A stretch of 64,000 nt of DNA from Nitrosopumilaceae archaeon (GTDB lineage Archaea > Thermoproteota > Nitrososphaeria > Nitrososphaerales > Nitrosopumilaceae), in the NCBI GenBank assembly GCA_024644385.1, contig JAHELB010000002.1, positions 1 to 64,000 of the forward strand, in the 5' to 3' direction. The position numbers and the translations under genes were made by a program. Within the stretch, counting starts at the first letter, position 1. Each line of letters begins with the position of its first letter. Shown here one piece after another: positions 9,593 to 18,418 of this stretch. Under the pieces are notes generated by a model. It was not told the origin of the DNA and did not search any database. It was given only the letters and a program-made list of their open reading frames with translations.

Positions 9593-10768
9593 ATGTCTGA
9601 GGCGAGGAGAATTGCTATTGGAGAAAATGCTCAAGTTTCAATAATAATTCCAACCTATAATGAGTCTAATAATATCATACGAATCCTAAAATCAATTGGG
9701 GAGAATTTACCAAAAAATGTAATCGCTGAAGCCATTGTGGTTGACGATAATTCTCCTGATTCTACTGGAAAGATTGTGGATGATTATCTAAAAAATGTAA
9801 AAAAAATTGCGGGGTATACAATGAATATAATTCACAGAACTTCAAAAAATGGTCTAAGTTCTGCCATTCTTAGTGGAGTTCAACGAGCAAAGGGAGACAC
9901 AATTGTTGTAATGGACAGTGATTTTTCTCATCCACCGCAAATTATTCCAAAAATGATAGAATCGTTAAAAAAATATCAATGTGATTTGGTAATTGCTTCG
10001 CGTTATATCAGGGGGGGTAAAATTAACGGTTGGACCTTAAAAAGAAAATTAATGAGTAAAATTGCCACCTTAATTGCCAAAAAAGGATTAGGAGTAAAAA
10101 CAAATGATCCTATGTCGGGATTTTTTGCATTTAAAAAAAATATTTTAAAAGGAATTAATTTTGATGCAATCGGTTACAAAATTCTTTTAGAAATTCTTGT
10201 AAAGAAAAGTGAGATAGCCGTAAAGGAAATCCCCTATACATTTGAGAATAGACGTTTTGGTTCAAGTAAATTAGATAGAACTATTGTAACAGATTATTTC
10301 AAATCTGTATGGAAATTATACAAATTTGGAAAACCTAAAGAAAAGGAAGAAAAACGTAATTCTGTCCGTTTTCTTTCCAAAGCAAGTAGATTTTACACTG
10401 TTGGGTTGTCTGGGTTTGGCATAAATTATTTTATTTCATTACTATTTTCAGGTGGGATATCTGATTTATGGTATTTACATGCAACCATCATTGGAATTGT
10501 AGTATCAATTACTACAAATTTCCTTTTGAACAAGACATGGACATTTGGTGATAGAGACTTTTCAACGAAAAAAACATTCAAACAATATGGAAAATTTGTG
10601 ACATTTAGTTCACTTGGCGCACTAGTGCAGTTAGCAATGGTGTTTTACTTGGTTGATGAATATCAGTTATCTTATCCTGTTTCTCTAGGTTTAGCGGTTC
10701 TTACTGCAGCCTTTGGAAATTATATTCTAAACAAAAAATTTACATTCAAAGAAAAGGTTTGGGGTTAA
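9593..10768 (+). CDS. GT2 polyprenol-phosphate glycosyltransferase with C-terminal GtrA domain
   Basis: The protein has 391 residues. Residues about 15-245 form a family 2 glycosyltransferase like dolichyl-phosphate mannose synthase: VSIIIPTYNESNN, VVDDNSPDSTG and the acidic metal site MDSDFSHPP. Residues about 265-388 form a GtrA domain of four membrane helices. The fusion suggests transfer of a sugar to a polyprenyl phosphate at the inner membrane face, coupled to anchoring or flipping, for N-glycans or surface glycans. A TATA-like TTTATTAAAA lies about 30-40 nt upstream. The actual sugar is not deducible. Confidence 0.9.
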   Translation: MSEARRIAIGENAQVSIIIPTYNESNNIIRILKSIGENLPKNVIAEAIVVDDNSPDSTGKIVDDYLKNVKKIAGYTMNIIHRTSKNGLSSAILSGVQRAKGDTIVVMDSDFSHPPQIIPKMIESLKKYQCDLVIASRYIRGGKINGWTLKRKLMSKIATLIAKKGLGVKTNDPMSGFFAFKKNILKGINFDAIGYKILLEILVKKSEIAVKEIPYTFENRRFGSSKLDRTIVTDYFKSVWKLYKFGKPKEKEEKRNSVRFLSKASRFYTVGLSGFGINYFISLLFSGGISDLWYLHATIIGIVVSITTNFLLNKTWTFGDRDFSTKKTFKQYGKFVTFSSLGALVQLAMVFYLVDEYQLSYPVSLGLAVLTAAFGNYILNKKFTFKEKVWG

Positions 10769-10813
10769 TTTGAAAAAAGAAAAACAAAAAGAGTGATCTT
10801 TCGCCTTAACCCT

Positions 10814-11470
10814 CTATTCAAATGAAGAAGATGAAGACTGAGACGAAAGTCCAGTTTGAGATGGTACAGATGGGAATTTATCACCAATCTGTTGTTCAGC
10901 AACTGCGGAAGCTTCTTGAAGAATCTTTTCAGTTTCTTCACTTGAAGAGTCACTTTCTAGACTAAATGAGTCTCCTGCCAAAGAGTCCATCATTAATCCA
11001 TTGAGTGTTTGTGTCATTGAATTCAATTCTGAGTCTGCTTCTGGCATGAATCTTCCAAGTGATGACTTCAATCCCTTCATTGTAGACATCGCTGGTCCAA
11101 TTGCTACCATTGCATCGCCAAGGTCATGAATAGTTGTCAATCGTAATTGAACTTGTTCTAATGACATTCTTGCATTGCCGAGCATTTTTGTAACTTTACG
11201 AATTTCAGCTAATTCGTTTGACAATACTTTACTTGTGCTAGTATCATGTTGCTGCATTGCAGTCACGATTCGTTTGAAGAGTTGCGCATCTCTTTCGTGC
11301 AGTTTTCCTAACATCGAGTCCATCTTACTTATTTGGACTTGTAGTTTATTTACTGCAGTTTGAATTCGTGGTTTTAATGCACCCTGTGGTTGTACTGCAT
11401 CACGTATTTTGCCAGTTACACTTTGAGTCTCTTGTCGAGCCCAAGTCTTGTCGAAATTTGGCATGCTCAA
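10814..11470 (-). CDS. cdvB: CdvB family ESCRT-III-like cell division protein (copy 1)
   Basis: The protein has 218 residues and an Snf7/ESCRT-III-like helical core. The N-terminal half is basic and helix-rich (KPRIQTAVNKLQVQISKMD), and the C-terminal tail is acidic and Ser/Gln-rich. CdvB proteins polymerise at mid-cell and drive membrane constriction with CdvC in Thaumarchaeota. It is clearly paralogous to the protein at 36483-37127, with matching segments VLSNELAEIRKVTK versus VLSSELAEIRKVTK. No cdvA or cdvC is adjacent, so which paralogue is the main division protein cannot be said. Confidence 0.9.
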   Translation of the reverse strand: MSMPNFDKTWARQETQSVTGKIRDAVQPQGALKPRIQTAVNKLQVQISKMDSMLGKLHERDAQLFKRIVTAMQQHDTSTSKVLSNELAEIRKVTKMLGNARMSLEQVQLRLTTIHDLGDAMVAIGPAMSTMKGLKSSLGRFMPEADSELNSMTQTLNGLMMDSLAGDSFSLESDSSSEETEKILQEASAVAEQQIGDKFPSVPSQTGLSSQSSSSSFE

Positions 11471-11570
11471 TGATTTAGAAATTGATTCTTAATGAGCGGT
11501 GTGTATTTAGATCGACTTTAGACTAAATTTAGCTAACAAACTATTATGATGGTTTTAAAGAATGTTATCT

Positions 11571-12335
11571 ATGACTAGAATTGCTGTATTTGATTCAGGT
11601 TTAGGCTCTTTGTCAATAATTAAAGCAATACAAAGACTTTGTAAATCAGAGATTATTTATTTTGCAGACCAAAAAAATTACCCCTACGGAAATAAACCTA
11701 GAAGGCAGTTGGATCAAATTGTGAAAAAGTCCATCAAATTACTTGAAAAGAAATTCAAACCACAAATAATTGTAATAGGATCAAATACCCCTACAATAAT
11801 ACTAGACATCAAAGGGAATAACATTTTTGGTGTAAATCCCCCAGTTAAACAAGCTGTAAAGAATACTAGAACCAATCATGTGGCAATACTTGCTACAAAA
11901 AGTGTGGTAAAAAGTAAAAATTTATCCATTTATATTAAAAATTGTAATATTGCGAATAAAATAAAAATTCATAAAATTAATGCATCCGAGCTTGTTAATT
12001 TAGTAGAATCAGGAAAATTTATTGATGATAAAAAATTTTGTAAAAAAATAATTAATAATGTATTAAAAAAAAATTTTTTGAAAAATAATATAGATGTTGT
12101 CACATTATCTAGTACTCACTTACCATTTCTAAAATCGATTTTACAATCAGAGTTTCCTAATATTCAGTTTATTGATCCAGCAGAAAAAATTGCAAAAAAA
12201 ATTTTTAAAAGAATTAACAAGAAACAACGAAATCGTAATTTGTTGAAAATATATTCATCAGATGAAACTAATCGGTTCCAAAAAATTTTAATTAATATGG
12301 GTATAAAAAATAAAATAAATTATTTGTCTATTTGA
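11571..12335 (+). CDS. Glutamate/aspartate racemase-fold protein lacking both catalytic cysteines
   Basis: The protein has 254 residues from the ATG at 11571; an upstream ATG at 11562 adds three. The glutamate racemase fold is seen in AVFDSGLGSLSI and FADQKNYPYG. The first catalytic Cys motif (normally CNT) reads GSNTPT with Ser71, and the second (normally GCTHYP) reads SSTHLP with Ser181. His183 is retained. Cofactor-independent racemisation needs both thiols, so classical activity is unlikely. It is divergent from cdvB and convergent with cbiF (8-nt overlap), so a link to cobalamin genes is possible but unproven. Thaumarchaea lack peptidoglycan. Confidence 0.75.
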   Translation: MTRIAVFDSGLGSLSIIKAIQRLCKSEIIYFADQKNYPYGNKPRRQLDQIVKKSIKLLEKKFKPQIIVIGSNTPTIILDIKGNNIFGVNPPVKQAVKNTRTNHVAILATKSVVKSKNLSIYIKNCNIANKIKIHKINASELVNLVESGKFIDDKKFCKKIINNVLKKNFLKNNIDVVTLSSTHLPFLKSILQSEFPNIQFIDPAEKIAKKIFKRINKKQRNRNLLKIYSSDETNRFQKILINMGIKNKINYLSI

Positions 12336-13092
12336 TTAAAGATTTCCTATATCCATGACTAAAATTTTTATCATAAAGTTTTGAATATTCATAAGAATTT
12401 GAATCAATTACATCACTAATAATTACAATTGCGGTTTTGGTGATTTTTTCATCTCTAACTTTTTTTGTTATGTCATCAAGTGTACCCTTAACAATTTTTT
12501 GATCCTTCCAGCTTGCCCTATATACTACAACAACTGGCGTAGATTTTTTGTAACCCCCAGCGATTGATTCTTTTACGATATCAGGAAGGAGATGAACACT
12601 TAGATAAAAAATCATAGTGGCTTTGTGTTTAGCCAATTCAGAAATTTTTTCTCTTTTTGGGACCTTTGTTCTCGATTCTGCTCGAGTTACAATAATGGTT
12701 TGGGTTATGCCTGGTAGGGTAAGCTGAGTCCCCAATGCGGCAGCTGAGGCTAAAAAGGCCGTAACTCCAGGAACAACTATTGATGAAATTCCTTTTTTTA
12801 GTAAATTGTCCATTTGCTCTTTAATTGCACCATAAATTGAAGGATCTCCGTCATGTAATCTTACAACCAATTTGTTTTTTTTTGCGTTCTTGTATAAAAT
12901 GTCAAAAATTTCTTCTCGTACTAATCTTGAAGCATCATGTAGTTTTCCTTTTTTACAAAGTTTAAGAATGGCAAGAGGAATTAAGGAACCAGAATAGACT
13001 ACAACATCTGCTTTTTGAATTAATTTTTTTGCTTTAATTGTTATTAGTTCAGGATCACCTGGTCCACATCCTACAAAGAAAACATTAGACAC
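12328..13092 (-). CDS. cbiF: Cobalt-precorrin-4 C11-methyltransferase CbiF/CobM
   Basis: The protein has 254 residues in the SAM-dependent uroporphyrinogen-type methyltransferase fold. Motifs are FVGCGPGDPELIT at the N-terminus, VVYSGSLIP, the substrate-loop RLHDGDPSIYGA and VVPGVTAFLASAAALG. These are characteristic of CbiF/CobM, which methylates C11 of the corrin ring. It overlaps the upstream cbiL stop by 8 nt, indicating tight coupling. Archaea use the early-cobalt route, so the cobalt-precorrin name is preferred. Confidence 0.92.
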   Translation of the reverse strand: MSNVFFVGCGPGDPELITIKAKKLIQKADVVVYSGSLIPLAILKLCKKGKLHDASRLVREEIFDILYKNAKKNKLVVRLHDGDPSIYGAIKEQMDNLLKKGISSIVVPGVTAFLASAAALGTQLTLPGITQTIIVTRAESRTKVPKREKISELAKHKATMIFYLSVHLLPDIVKESIAGGYKKSTPVVVVYRASWKDQKIVKGTLDDITKKVRDEKITKTAIVIISDVIDSNSYEYSKLYDKNFSHGYRKSLIK

Positions 13093-13807
13093 GCTTTACC
13101 ACCAATATTGAAAAGTATTTTGTCGTCAAAGTTCCATCATTAACTTCACCTAAGGTTAATTTTCTAATTATTTCATTGTTAGTTCCAAGGTCCTGACCAA
13201 TGGCAAAAATTGAATTATCAGGGAATCCGGACTCTTTTAGCAAATCTATAACTTTATCAAAATATCTTCCATCCTTGAGGAAAACCATAGTTTCAGAATT
13301 TTTTGCAATCTCCTTAACAGTACTCAAATCATAACAGGAGGGAATTATTGAAACTTTTTCTGCACCCTCTGCAATACTTATTCCCACCTTTGATGCAAAT
13401 GTAAAAATTGAAACAATTCCTGGAATTGCACTAATCTTCATTGTAGGATGATTTGTCTTAATTTCTTTATGCATATACATCCATGTGCTATAGAGGTATG
13501 GATCTCCAACGGTGAGATAGACTACATTTTTTCCTGACAATACTTTCTCTGCCATAATTTTGGCGTTTTTTTTCCATGATGCTTCAAGGATTTCCTTATC
13601 TTTTGTCATTGGAAAAATTAACCGGACAATTTCCTGATTTTTAGATTTATCAATTAGATTTGAGACCACGGAGAGAGCTATACTAGGTCTATCCTCTTTT
13701 GAGGCAGGACACATTATTACATCAGCATTATGAATAGCATTAACTGCTTTTACTGTAAGTAATTCAGGATCACCTGGTCCTACTCCAATTCCGATAAGTT
13801 CAGGCAT
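13085..13807 (-). CDS. cbiL: Cobalt-factor II C20-methyltransferase CbiL/CobI
   Basis: The protein has 240 residues in the corrin methyltransferase fold. IGIGVGPGDPELLTVKAV is the N-terminal motif; LTVGDPYLYSTWMYMH and AIPGIVSIFTFASKVG identify the CobI/CbiL subfamily, which adds the C20 methyl. It lies between cbiT and cbiF on the same strand and overlaps cbiF, so it belongs to the corrin operon. Confidence 0.92.
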   Translation of the reverse strand: MPELIGIGVGPGDPELLTVKAVNAIHNADVIMCPASKEDRPSIALSVVSNLIDKSKNQEIVRLIFPMTKDKEILEASWKKNAKIMAEKVLSGKNVVYLTVGDPYLYSTWMYMHKEIKTNHPTMKISAIPGIVSIFTFASKVGISIAEGAEKVSIIPSCYDLSTVKEIAKNSETMVFLKDGRYFDKVIDLLKESGFPDNSIFAIGQDLGTNNEIIRKLTLGEVNDGTLTTKYFSILVVKRV

Positions 13808-13843
13808 GAAAATAATTATTTTGTTCCCAATTAAAAAGCTAGA

Positions 13844-14434
13844 TTAAATTTTAGTAGCCGAAATAATCGTTACAGGATTTCGTGCTAGCAACATGGTACC
13901 TTTCGTTGTTTTTTTACTCTTTGAAATTGTAACCTGAGTGATATCAACCGAATTAAACGCTAATTTTTCAAGAATTGATAAAACAGAATACAAAGTCTCG
14001 ATAAGTATAATGCCTATTACAATTCTTCCACCGGACTTTAATTTTTCTTGAGATAATTCCACAATTTCTTTGGTATCTCCACCAGTACCTCCAATAAAAA
14101 TAGCGTCAGCTTTTCCTAATTTTGGAATTTTTTCTTTGGCATCGCCGGAAATAACTGAAATATTAGAAACACCAAACTTTTCAATATTTTTTTTTGTTAA
14201 CTCGATTGCATTAGGATCATAATCGATTGATATTACTTTTCCTGAATTTTCTACTTGTAACGCAGCCTCAATTGAGATAGATCCACTTCCACATCCAACA
14301 TCAAATACAGTTTGCCCTGGATTAAGTCGAGCTTTACTCAGTTGGATGGTTCTTACTTCTTCTTTGGTAATTGGAACCTTTTCGGTTCTTTCAAAAAATT
14401 CATCTGGAATTCCTGGAGTTTTATAATTCCACAT
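13844..14434 (-). CDS. cbiT: Cobalt-precorrin-6B C15-methyltransferase (decarboxylating) CbiT
   Basis: The protein has 196 residues with a Rossmann methyltransferase fold. VFDVGCGSGSISIEAAL is SAM motif I, VISIDYDP is motif II, and DAIFIGGTGGD is the CbiT-type loop. CbiT methylates C15 and decarboxylates the acetate side chain at C12. In many bacteria CbiE and CbiT are fused as CobL; here CbiE is a separate gene about 46 kb away (59481). It heads the cbiT-cbiL-cbiF run. Confidence 0.92.
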   Translation of the reverse strand: MWNYKTPGIPDEFFERTEKVPITKEEVRTIQLSKARLNPGQTVFDVGCGSGSISIEAALQVENSGKVISIDYDPNAIELTKKNIEKFGVSNISVISGDAKEKIPKLGKADAIFIGGTGGDTKEIVELSQEKLKSGGRIVIGIILIETLYSVLSILEKLAFNSVDITQVTISKSKKTTKGTMLLARNPVTIISATKI

Positions 14435-14465
14435 ACACTATGCTCCTTTATAATAAATAGTAAAT

Positions 14466-14942
14466 TTAGAGATTAATTCCACTAGAAACACTTCCTGCAT
14501 GGACTAGGGTATATGTCACAATCCAAGTAAACAGATACAAGAAAATATAACTTCCAATTCCCTGTGTAACAATTTTTTTTCTATCAGAAGAAGGTAATTG
14601 CATTTTCATTCCTTTTGCAATTACAATAGTTCCAGCAAAAATAATAATCATAAAACCAATTGAAGACCAACGTCTTTCTTCACCTTCAATATCTTCAAAA
14701 ATAAAGGTAGCAGCAGTACCCGCAATAATTGCCAAACAGACTCTTAACCAGAATAATTTGTTTAGTTTTCTTTCTTTTTCGCTGTTTTCAGCCTGGTTTT
14801 TTTCAGGTTCTGAAGGGGGGGTGATTGGCGAATCAGTAGATTCAATTTCCGGAGTTTCCTCAGGTTTATTCTCTATAGATTCCTTTTTAGAATCTTCAGG
14901 ATTGGGTGTAGGTTTTGATATTTTTTTTTTATGTTTTGCCAA
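14466..14942 (-). CDS. Putative EMC6-like three-helix membrane protein
   Basis: The protein has 158 residues. The first ~58 are highly charged, rich in Lys, Glu and Pro, and disordered. Three membrane segments follow at about 64-82, 94-110 and 130-149. The last helix, YIFLYLFTWIVTYTLVH, strongly resembles the end of eukaryotic EMC6 (FW..LYG.VH), and the first (RVCLAIIAGTAATFIF) resembles its RT..S.IAG motif. EMC6 is a core part of the membrane-protein insertase complex. The family call is pattern recognition only. It precedes cbiT by 31 nt and could share its transcript. Confidence 0.5.
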   Translation of the reverse strand: MAKHKKKISKPTPNPEDSKKESIENKPEETPEIESTDSPITPPSEPEKNQAENSEKERKLNKLFWLRVCLAIIAGTAATFIFEDIEGEERRWSSIGFMIIIFAGTIVIAKGMKMQLPSSDRKKIVTQGIGSYIFLYLFTWIVTYTLVHAGSVSSGINL

Positions 14943-15017
14943 TGAAATTTCTAGTGTGTCTCAATTAATCCTCGTTTAAAATCTTTGGTCATAAAATAAG
15001 CATAATAGACCGCAAGG

Positions 15018-15027
15018 ATATAATTTC
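15018..15027 (+). promoter_or_regulatory. Putative TATA box of the RqcH/NFACT gene
   Basis: GATATAATTT lies about 25 nt before the ATG at 15047, giving a predicted leaderless transcript for the rqcH, Mut7-C and AMMECR1 run. Support is from position and sequence only. Confidence 0.45.
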
Positions 15028-15046
15028 ACTCGATGAACAATTCACT

Positions 15047-16963
15047 ATGACCCTTGCAGGCATAGAGTTAAATTATTTAGTGAATAAAATTTCGGAACAA
15101 GTTCAAGGTTACTATGTTAGTAACATTTGGGGAATAACTAAAGATAGTATTTTATTCAAATTACACCATCCAGAAAAATCGGATATTTTTATGATGATTT
15201 CAACTTCTGGGGTTTGGTTAACTTCAGTAAAAATTGATCAAATTGAACCTAATAAATTATTAAAAAGATTACGGAGTGATCTTCTTAGATTTAAAATAAA
15301 AAAAATTGAACAGATTGGATCTGAAAGGATAGCATATTTTACTTTTACAGGATTTGATAAAGAATTTGTAATTATTGGAGAATTTTTTGGTGAGGGAAAT
15401 ATTTTACTTTGTAATGAAGAAATGAAAATTCTAGCTTTACAGCATTCAATTGATGTAAGACATCGTAAGTTAGTAGTTGGTTCAAAATATGTCACTCCAC
15501 CTCAAAGCGGAATAGATATTTTTCATATAACCGAATCCGATTTTAAAGATCTCAAAACCTCTGAACTAATAGGAGGAAAATGGTTAGGAAGAACTTTAGG
15601 CTTACCAAAAAAATATGTTGAAGGTATTTTTGATTTGGCAAATATTAATTCGAAAAAAGTTGGTATGAGTTTAACTGAAAAAGAGATCCAAAAAATTTTT
15701 CAAACTACGAAAACAATTGTTTCAGATGTAATCTCAGGTAATCATAGTTGTATAATAGTTCGTAATGAAAAAACTGAAGTGATTCCTGTAAAATTAGGCA
15801 AATTAGAAGAAAAATGTGTTCGAGTTAATAGTTTCATGGAAGGATTAGACATTGTTTTTACGGAAAATATTGTAGCCAAAGGAAAAAGTGCCCAAACAAC
15901 TGAATCTGATAAAAAAATTAAGGACCTTGAAACGCAACTATCTGAACAGGAAAAGGCTATAGAAACAGTAAAGGAAAAATCAAAATACATTACAAATTTA
16001 GCAAATTCCCTTTATGAAATGGTATCAAAAGGGATGATTTCTATAGAAGATATTAATGCTCAGAGTATTCTATCTGAGCACAAGGCACAGCTATCTAAAG
16101 AAAAAGGAATCTCTTTAATTGTCATCAGAGATGAAAAAATAAAAATCAACCCTCAATCATCACTTCAATCGATCGCTTCAGGGTTGTTTAATGAAGCAAA
16201 ACGTCAATCTGGTGCTATTAAATCAATTGAGCAAATAAAAAATAAAACCCAAAAAAAGCTTGAAAAATTAAAAAATAAAACCGAGTTGGAAAAGAACGAG
16301 ATTTTAGTTTCTGAAGTTAGGAAAAAAAATTGGTATGAACGCTATAGATGGTTTTTTACTTCTGATGGAATGCTTGCTATCGGAGGACGAGATGCTCCAT
16401 CAAATTCAGCAGTTGTAAGAAAACACCTTGCAAAGAACGATAAAATTTTTCATGGTGATATTTTTGGATCGCCATTTTTTATACTTAAAGATGCAGAAAC
16501 CACATCCACCATTAGTATGAATGAAGTGGCTCACGCTACGGTTTGTTTTAGTAGAGCTTGGAGAGAAGGAATGCATGGTTTAAGTGCGTTTTGGGTACTT
16601 CCCGATCAGGTAAAAAAATCAGCCCCAAGTGGCCAATTTCTTCCAAAAGGATCCTTTACCATTGAAGGTAAAAGGAATTTTGTAAATATACCATCCCTTA
16701 AATTAGCTGTTGGTATAATTCCACAGGATGACCATTATCTTCTGACATCTGGTCCACCAGCACCAATTAAAAAAAATTCTGTTTGTTATGCAATTATTGA
16801 ACCACATGGTTCAGATATGGTTGAGGTTGCAAAAAAAATTAGACTAGAATTTTCAAAGTTAGAAGAAGAAATTACGAAACTGATAAGCATAGACGATTTT
16901 GTCAGGGCTCTTCCAGCTGGGCAAAGTCAGATTAAGGAAGTGAGTTATGGAGATGCCTCTTGA
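15047..16963 (+). CDS. rqcH: NFACT family ribosome quality-control protein (RqcH/NEMF homologue)
   Basis: The protein has 638 residues in the full NFACT layout. The NFACT-N domain runs from residue 1 (MTLAGIELNYLVNKI), coiled coils span about 285-435, and the NFACT-R (DUF814) domain follows from RWFFTSDGMLAIGGRDA. Family members bind 60S/50S subunits blocked by peptidyl-tRNA and, in bacteria and archaea, add alanine tails that mark stalled chains. It overlaps the Mut7-C gene by 17 nt, which suggests coupled expression. Confidence 0.93.
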   Translation: MTLAGIELNYLVNKISEQVQGYYVSNIWGITKDSILFKLHHPEKSDIFMMISTSGVWLTSVKIDQIEPNKLLKRLRSDLLRFKIKKIEQIGSERIAYFTFTGFDKEFVIIGEFFGEGNILLCNEEMKILALQHSIDVRHRKLVVGSKYVTPPQSGIDIFHITESDFKDLKTSELIGGKWLGRTLGLPKKYVEGIFDLANINSKKVGMSLTEKEIQKIFQTTKTIVSDVISGNHSCIIVRNEKTEVIPVKLGKLEEKCVRVNSFMEGLDIVFTENIVAKGKSAQTTESDKKIKDLETQLSEQEKAIETVKEKSKYITNLANSLYEMVSKGMISIEDINAQSILSEHKAQLSKEKGISLIVIRDEKIKINPQSSLQSIASGLFNEAKRQSGAIKSIEQIKNKTQKKLEKLKNKTELEKNEILVSEVRKKNWYERYRWFFTSDGMLAIGGRDAPSNSAVVRKHLAKNDKIFHGDIFGSPFFILKDAETTSTISMNEVAHATVCFSRAWREGMHGLSAFWVLPDQVKKSAPSGQFLPKGSFTIEGKRNFVNIPSLKLAVGIIPQDDHYLLTSGPPAPIKKNSVCYAIIEPHGSDMVEVAKKIRLEFSKLEEEITKLISIDDFVRALPAGQSQIKEVSYGDAS

Positions 16964-17444
16964 AAACGAAATTGAGCCAAAATTTTTTGTAGATGCAATG
17001 TTAGGAAATATCGCAAAAAAATTGAGAATAATGGGCTTTGATACTAGATACTTGACCAATATTGAAGATGGTGAATTAATTAGAATTTCAAAAAAGGATA
17101 ATCGAATTATTATTTCAAGAGATGAAGATTTGATTAGAAAAGCCTTAAAAAATGGGATTAAGGCAATTCTTACAAAAAATATCCATGAAATTGAACAATT
17201 TCGTGAAATTATTAAAGAATCAAAATTGAAAATAATTAAGATAAATGGAGAAAGAGCAAGATGTCCAATGTGTAATTCGAAAACTGAATTGGTGAATAAA
17301 AAAAATATTCAAAAAAAAATTCCCAAAAAAGTTTTAGAATATAACGAAAAATTTTGGATTTGTAAATTTTGTGATAAGATTTTTTGGGAGGGCACACATA
17401 TAAAAAATCTTCAAAAATTTATTGGTGAATTAATTGAAAGATGA
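16947..17444 (+). CDS. Mut7-C RNase domain protein with zinc ribbon
   Basis: The protein has 165 residues. The N-terminal ~90 residues form a PIN-like Mut7-C domain with acidic residues in FFVDAMLGNIAKKLR and ISRDEDLIRKAL. A zinc ribbon follows, with CPMC and CKFC pairs and the closing IFWEGTHIKNL typical of this family. It is a predicted single-strand ribonuclease. ATG at 16947 lies inside rqcH; a second ATG two codons on is possible. It overlaps the AMMECR1 gene by 11 nt. Placement between RqcH and AMMECR1 hints at clearance of RNA from stalled translation. Confidence 0.88.
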   Translation: MEMPLENEIEPKFFVDAMLGNIAKKLRIMGFDTRYLTNIEDGELIRISKKDNRIIISRDEDLIRKALKNGIKAILTKNIHEIEQFREIIKESKLKIIKINGERARCPMCNSKTELVNKKNIQKKIPKKVLEYNEKFWICKFCDKIFWEGTHIKNLQKFIGELIER

Positions 17445-18051
17445 AATGATGATCTCAAAAAATGATGGAGAAAATCTTGTAAAAACAGCTAGAAAAATAG
17501 TCACTGAATTTCTAAAAAATGGAACAACAACAAAACTGGAGGCAAGGTTTCAAAAGGATTTTTCATTTAAATCTGGAGTTTTTGTTACTTTGAATACCTC
17601 GTCAGGTTTGCGTGGTTGTATTGGATATCCCTTTCCAGATAAACAATTATTTAATGCTCTTAGAGACGCAGCAATTTCGGCTGCTACTGAGGATCCAAGA
17701 TTTCCTCCAGTGAAATTCGAAGAACTTGATTCAATTACTTTCGAAGTTACAGTCCTTACACCACCCATAAAAATAGAAGTAAGTAACCAACAAGAATATT
17801 TATTAAAAATCAAAGTTGGACAAGATGGATTAATTGTAAGGCATGGATATAATTCGGGATTACTTCTACCTCAAGTTCCAGTTGAATATGGATGGACCGA
17901 ACAAGAATTTATGGAACATGCTTGCGAAAAGGCAGGATTACCTAAAGATTTTTGGAAAAAGTCAGAAACGGAAATTGAAAAGTTTGAAGGAATTGTCTTT
18001 AAAGAGTTAAAACCTAATGGTAAAATTATTCAAGAAAAGTTATTGGATTAG
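17434..18051 (+). CDS. AMMECR1 domain protein
   Basis: The protein has 205 residues matching the AMMECR1 family over its full length. The signature LRGCIGYPFP is at about residues 53-62, followed by AAISAATEDPRFPPV and the FEVTVLTPP segment. The biochemical role is unknown; a strictly conserved Cys and the link with RNA genes suggest an RNA- or nucleotide-related enzyme. It overlaps the upstream Mut7-C gene by 11 nt and converges on the PMDh small-subunit gene with a 26-nt 3' overlap. ATG codons at 17446 and 17449 are alternative starts. Confidence 0.92.
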   Translation: MKDEMMISKNDGENLVKTARKIVTEFLKNGTTTKLEARFQKDFSFKSGVFVTLNTSSGLRGCIGYPFPDKQLFNALRDAAISAATEDPRFPPVKFEELDSITFEVTVLTPPIKIEVSNQQEYLLKIKVGQDGLIVRHGYNSGLLLPQVPVEYGWTEQEFMEHACEKAGLPKDFWKKSETEIEKFEGIVFKELKPNGKIIQEKLLD

Positions 18052-18418
18052 GAGATTCAGTATCTAATAATATTTTTTTTCCATTTTCAAGAGATGAAAA
18101 TTCTTCTTCGGTAATTGTAATAAGTGGAATATTTGCCAGAGCACATCCGGTTGCTACGGTTAAGTCAACCTTCTCACAAATCATCGCAATTGGCGCTGAA
18201 TTATTAGATTTGATAGAGTAAATGGTGTATGCTCCTACACTACTACCAATACCATATGGAAAAACCAAAATTGTTCCTTTTACTGATTTTTGGAATAAAT
18301 CATGATGTTCGTCACTTATTATTCCAGTTTTTTTATCCATTGTTCCAAGAAAATTAATTGGATTTTGTGATTTTAGAATTATTCCTTGGACTTTTCCTTT
18401 TACTAGAATTTTTTTCAT
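18026..18418 (-). CDS. Phosphomevalonate dehydratase small subunit (aconitase X swivel, DUF126)
   Basis: The protein has 130 residues and is the DUF126 swivel domain of aconitase X. PYGIGSSVGAYTIYSI is the conserved core containing the catalytic serine region. With the large subunit it converts 5-phosphomevalonate to trans-anhydromevalonate phosphate in the archaeal mevalonate pathway for isoprenoid lipids. Its start overlaps the large-subunit stop by 4 nt, so the two subunits are translationally coupled. Confidence 0.9.
   Translation of the reverse strand: MKKILVKGKVQGIILKSQNPINFLGTMDKKTGIISDEHHDLFQKSVKGTILVFPYGIGSSVGAYTIYSIKSNNSAPIAMICEKVDLTVATGCALANIPLITITEEEFSSLENGKKILLDTESPNPITFLE

Noticed and set aside
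10765-10953. 62-residue minus-strand frame beside the glycosyltransferase
   Set aside because: It overlaps the 3' ends of the glycosyltransferase and cdvB genes in another frame and shows no family features.
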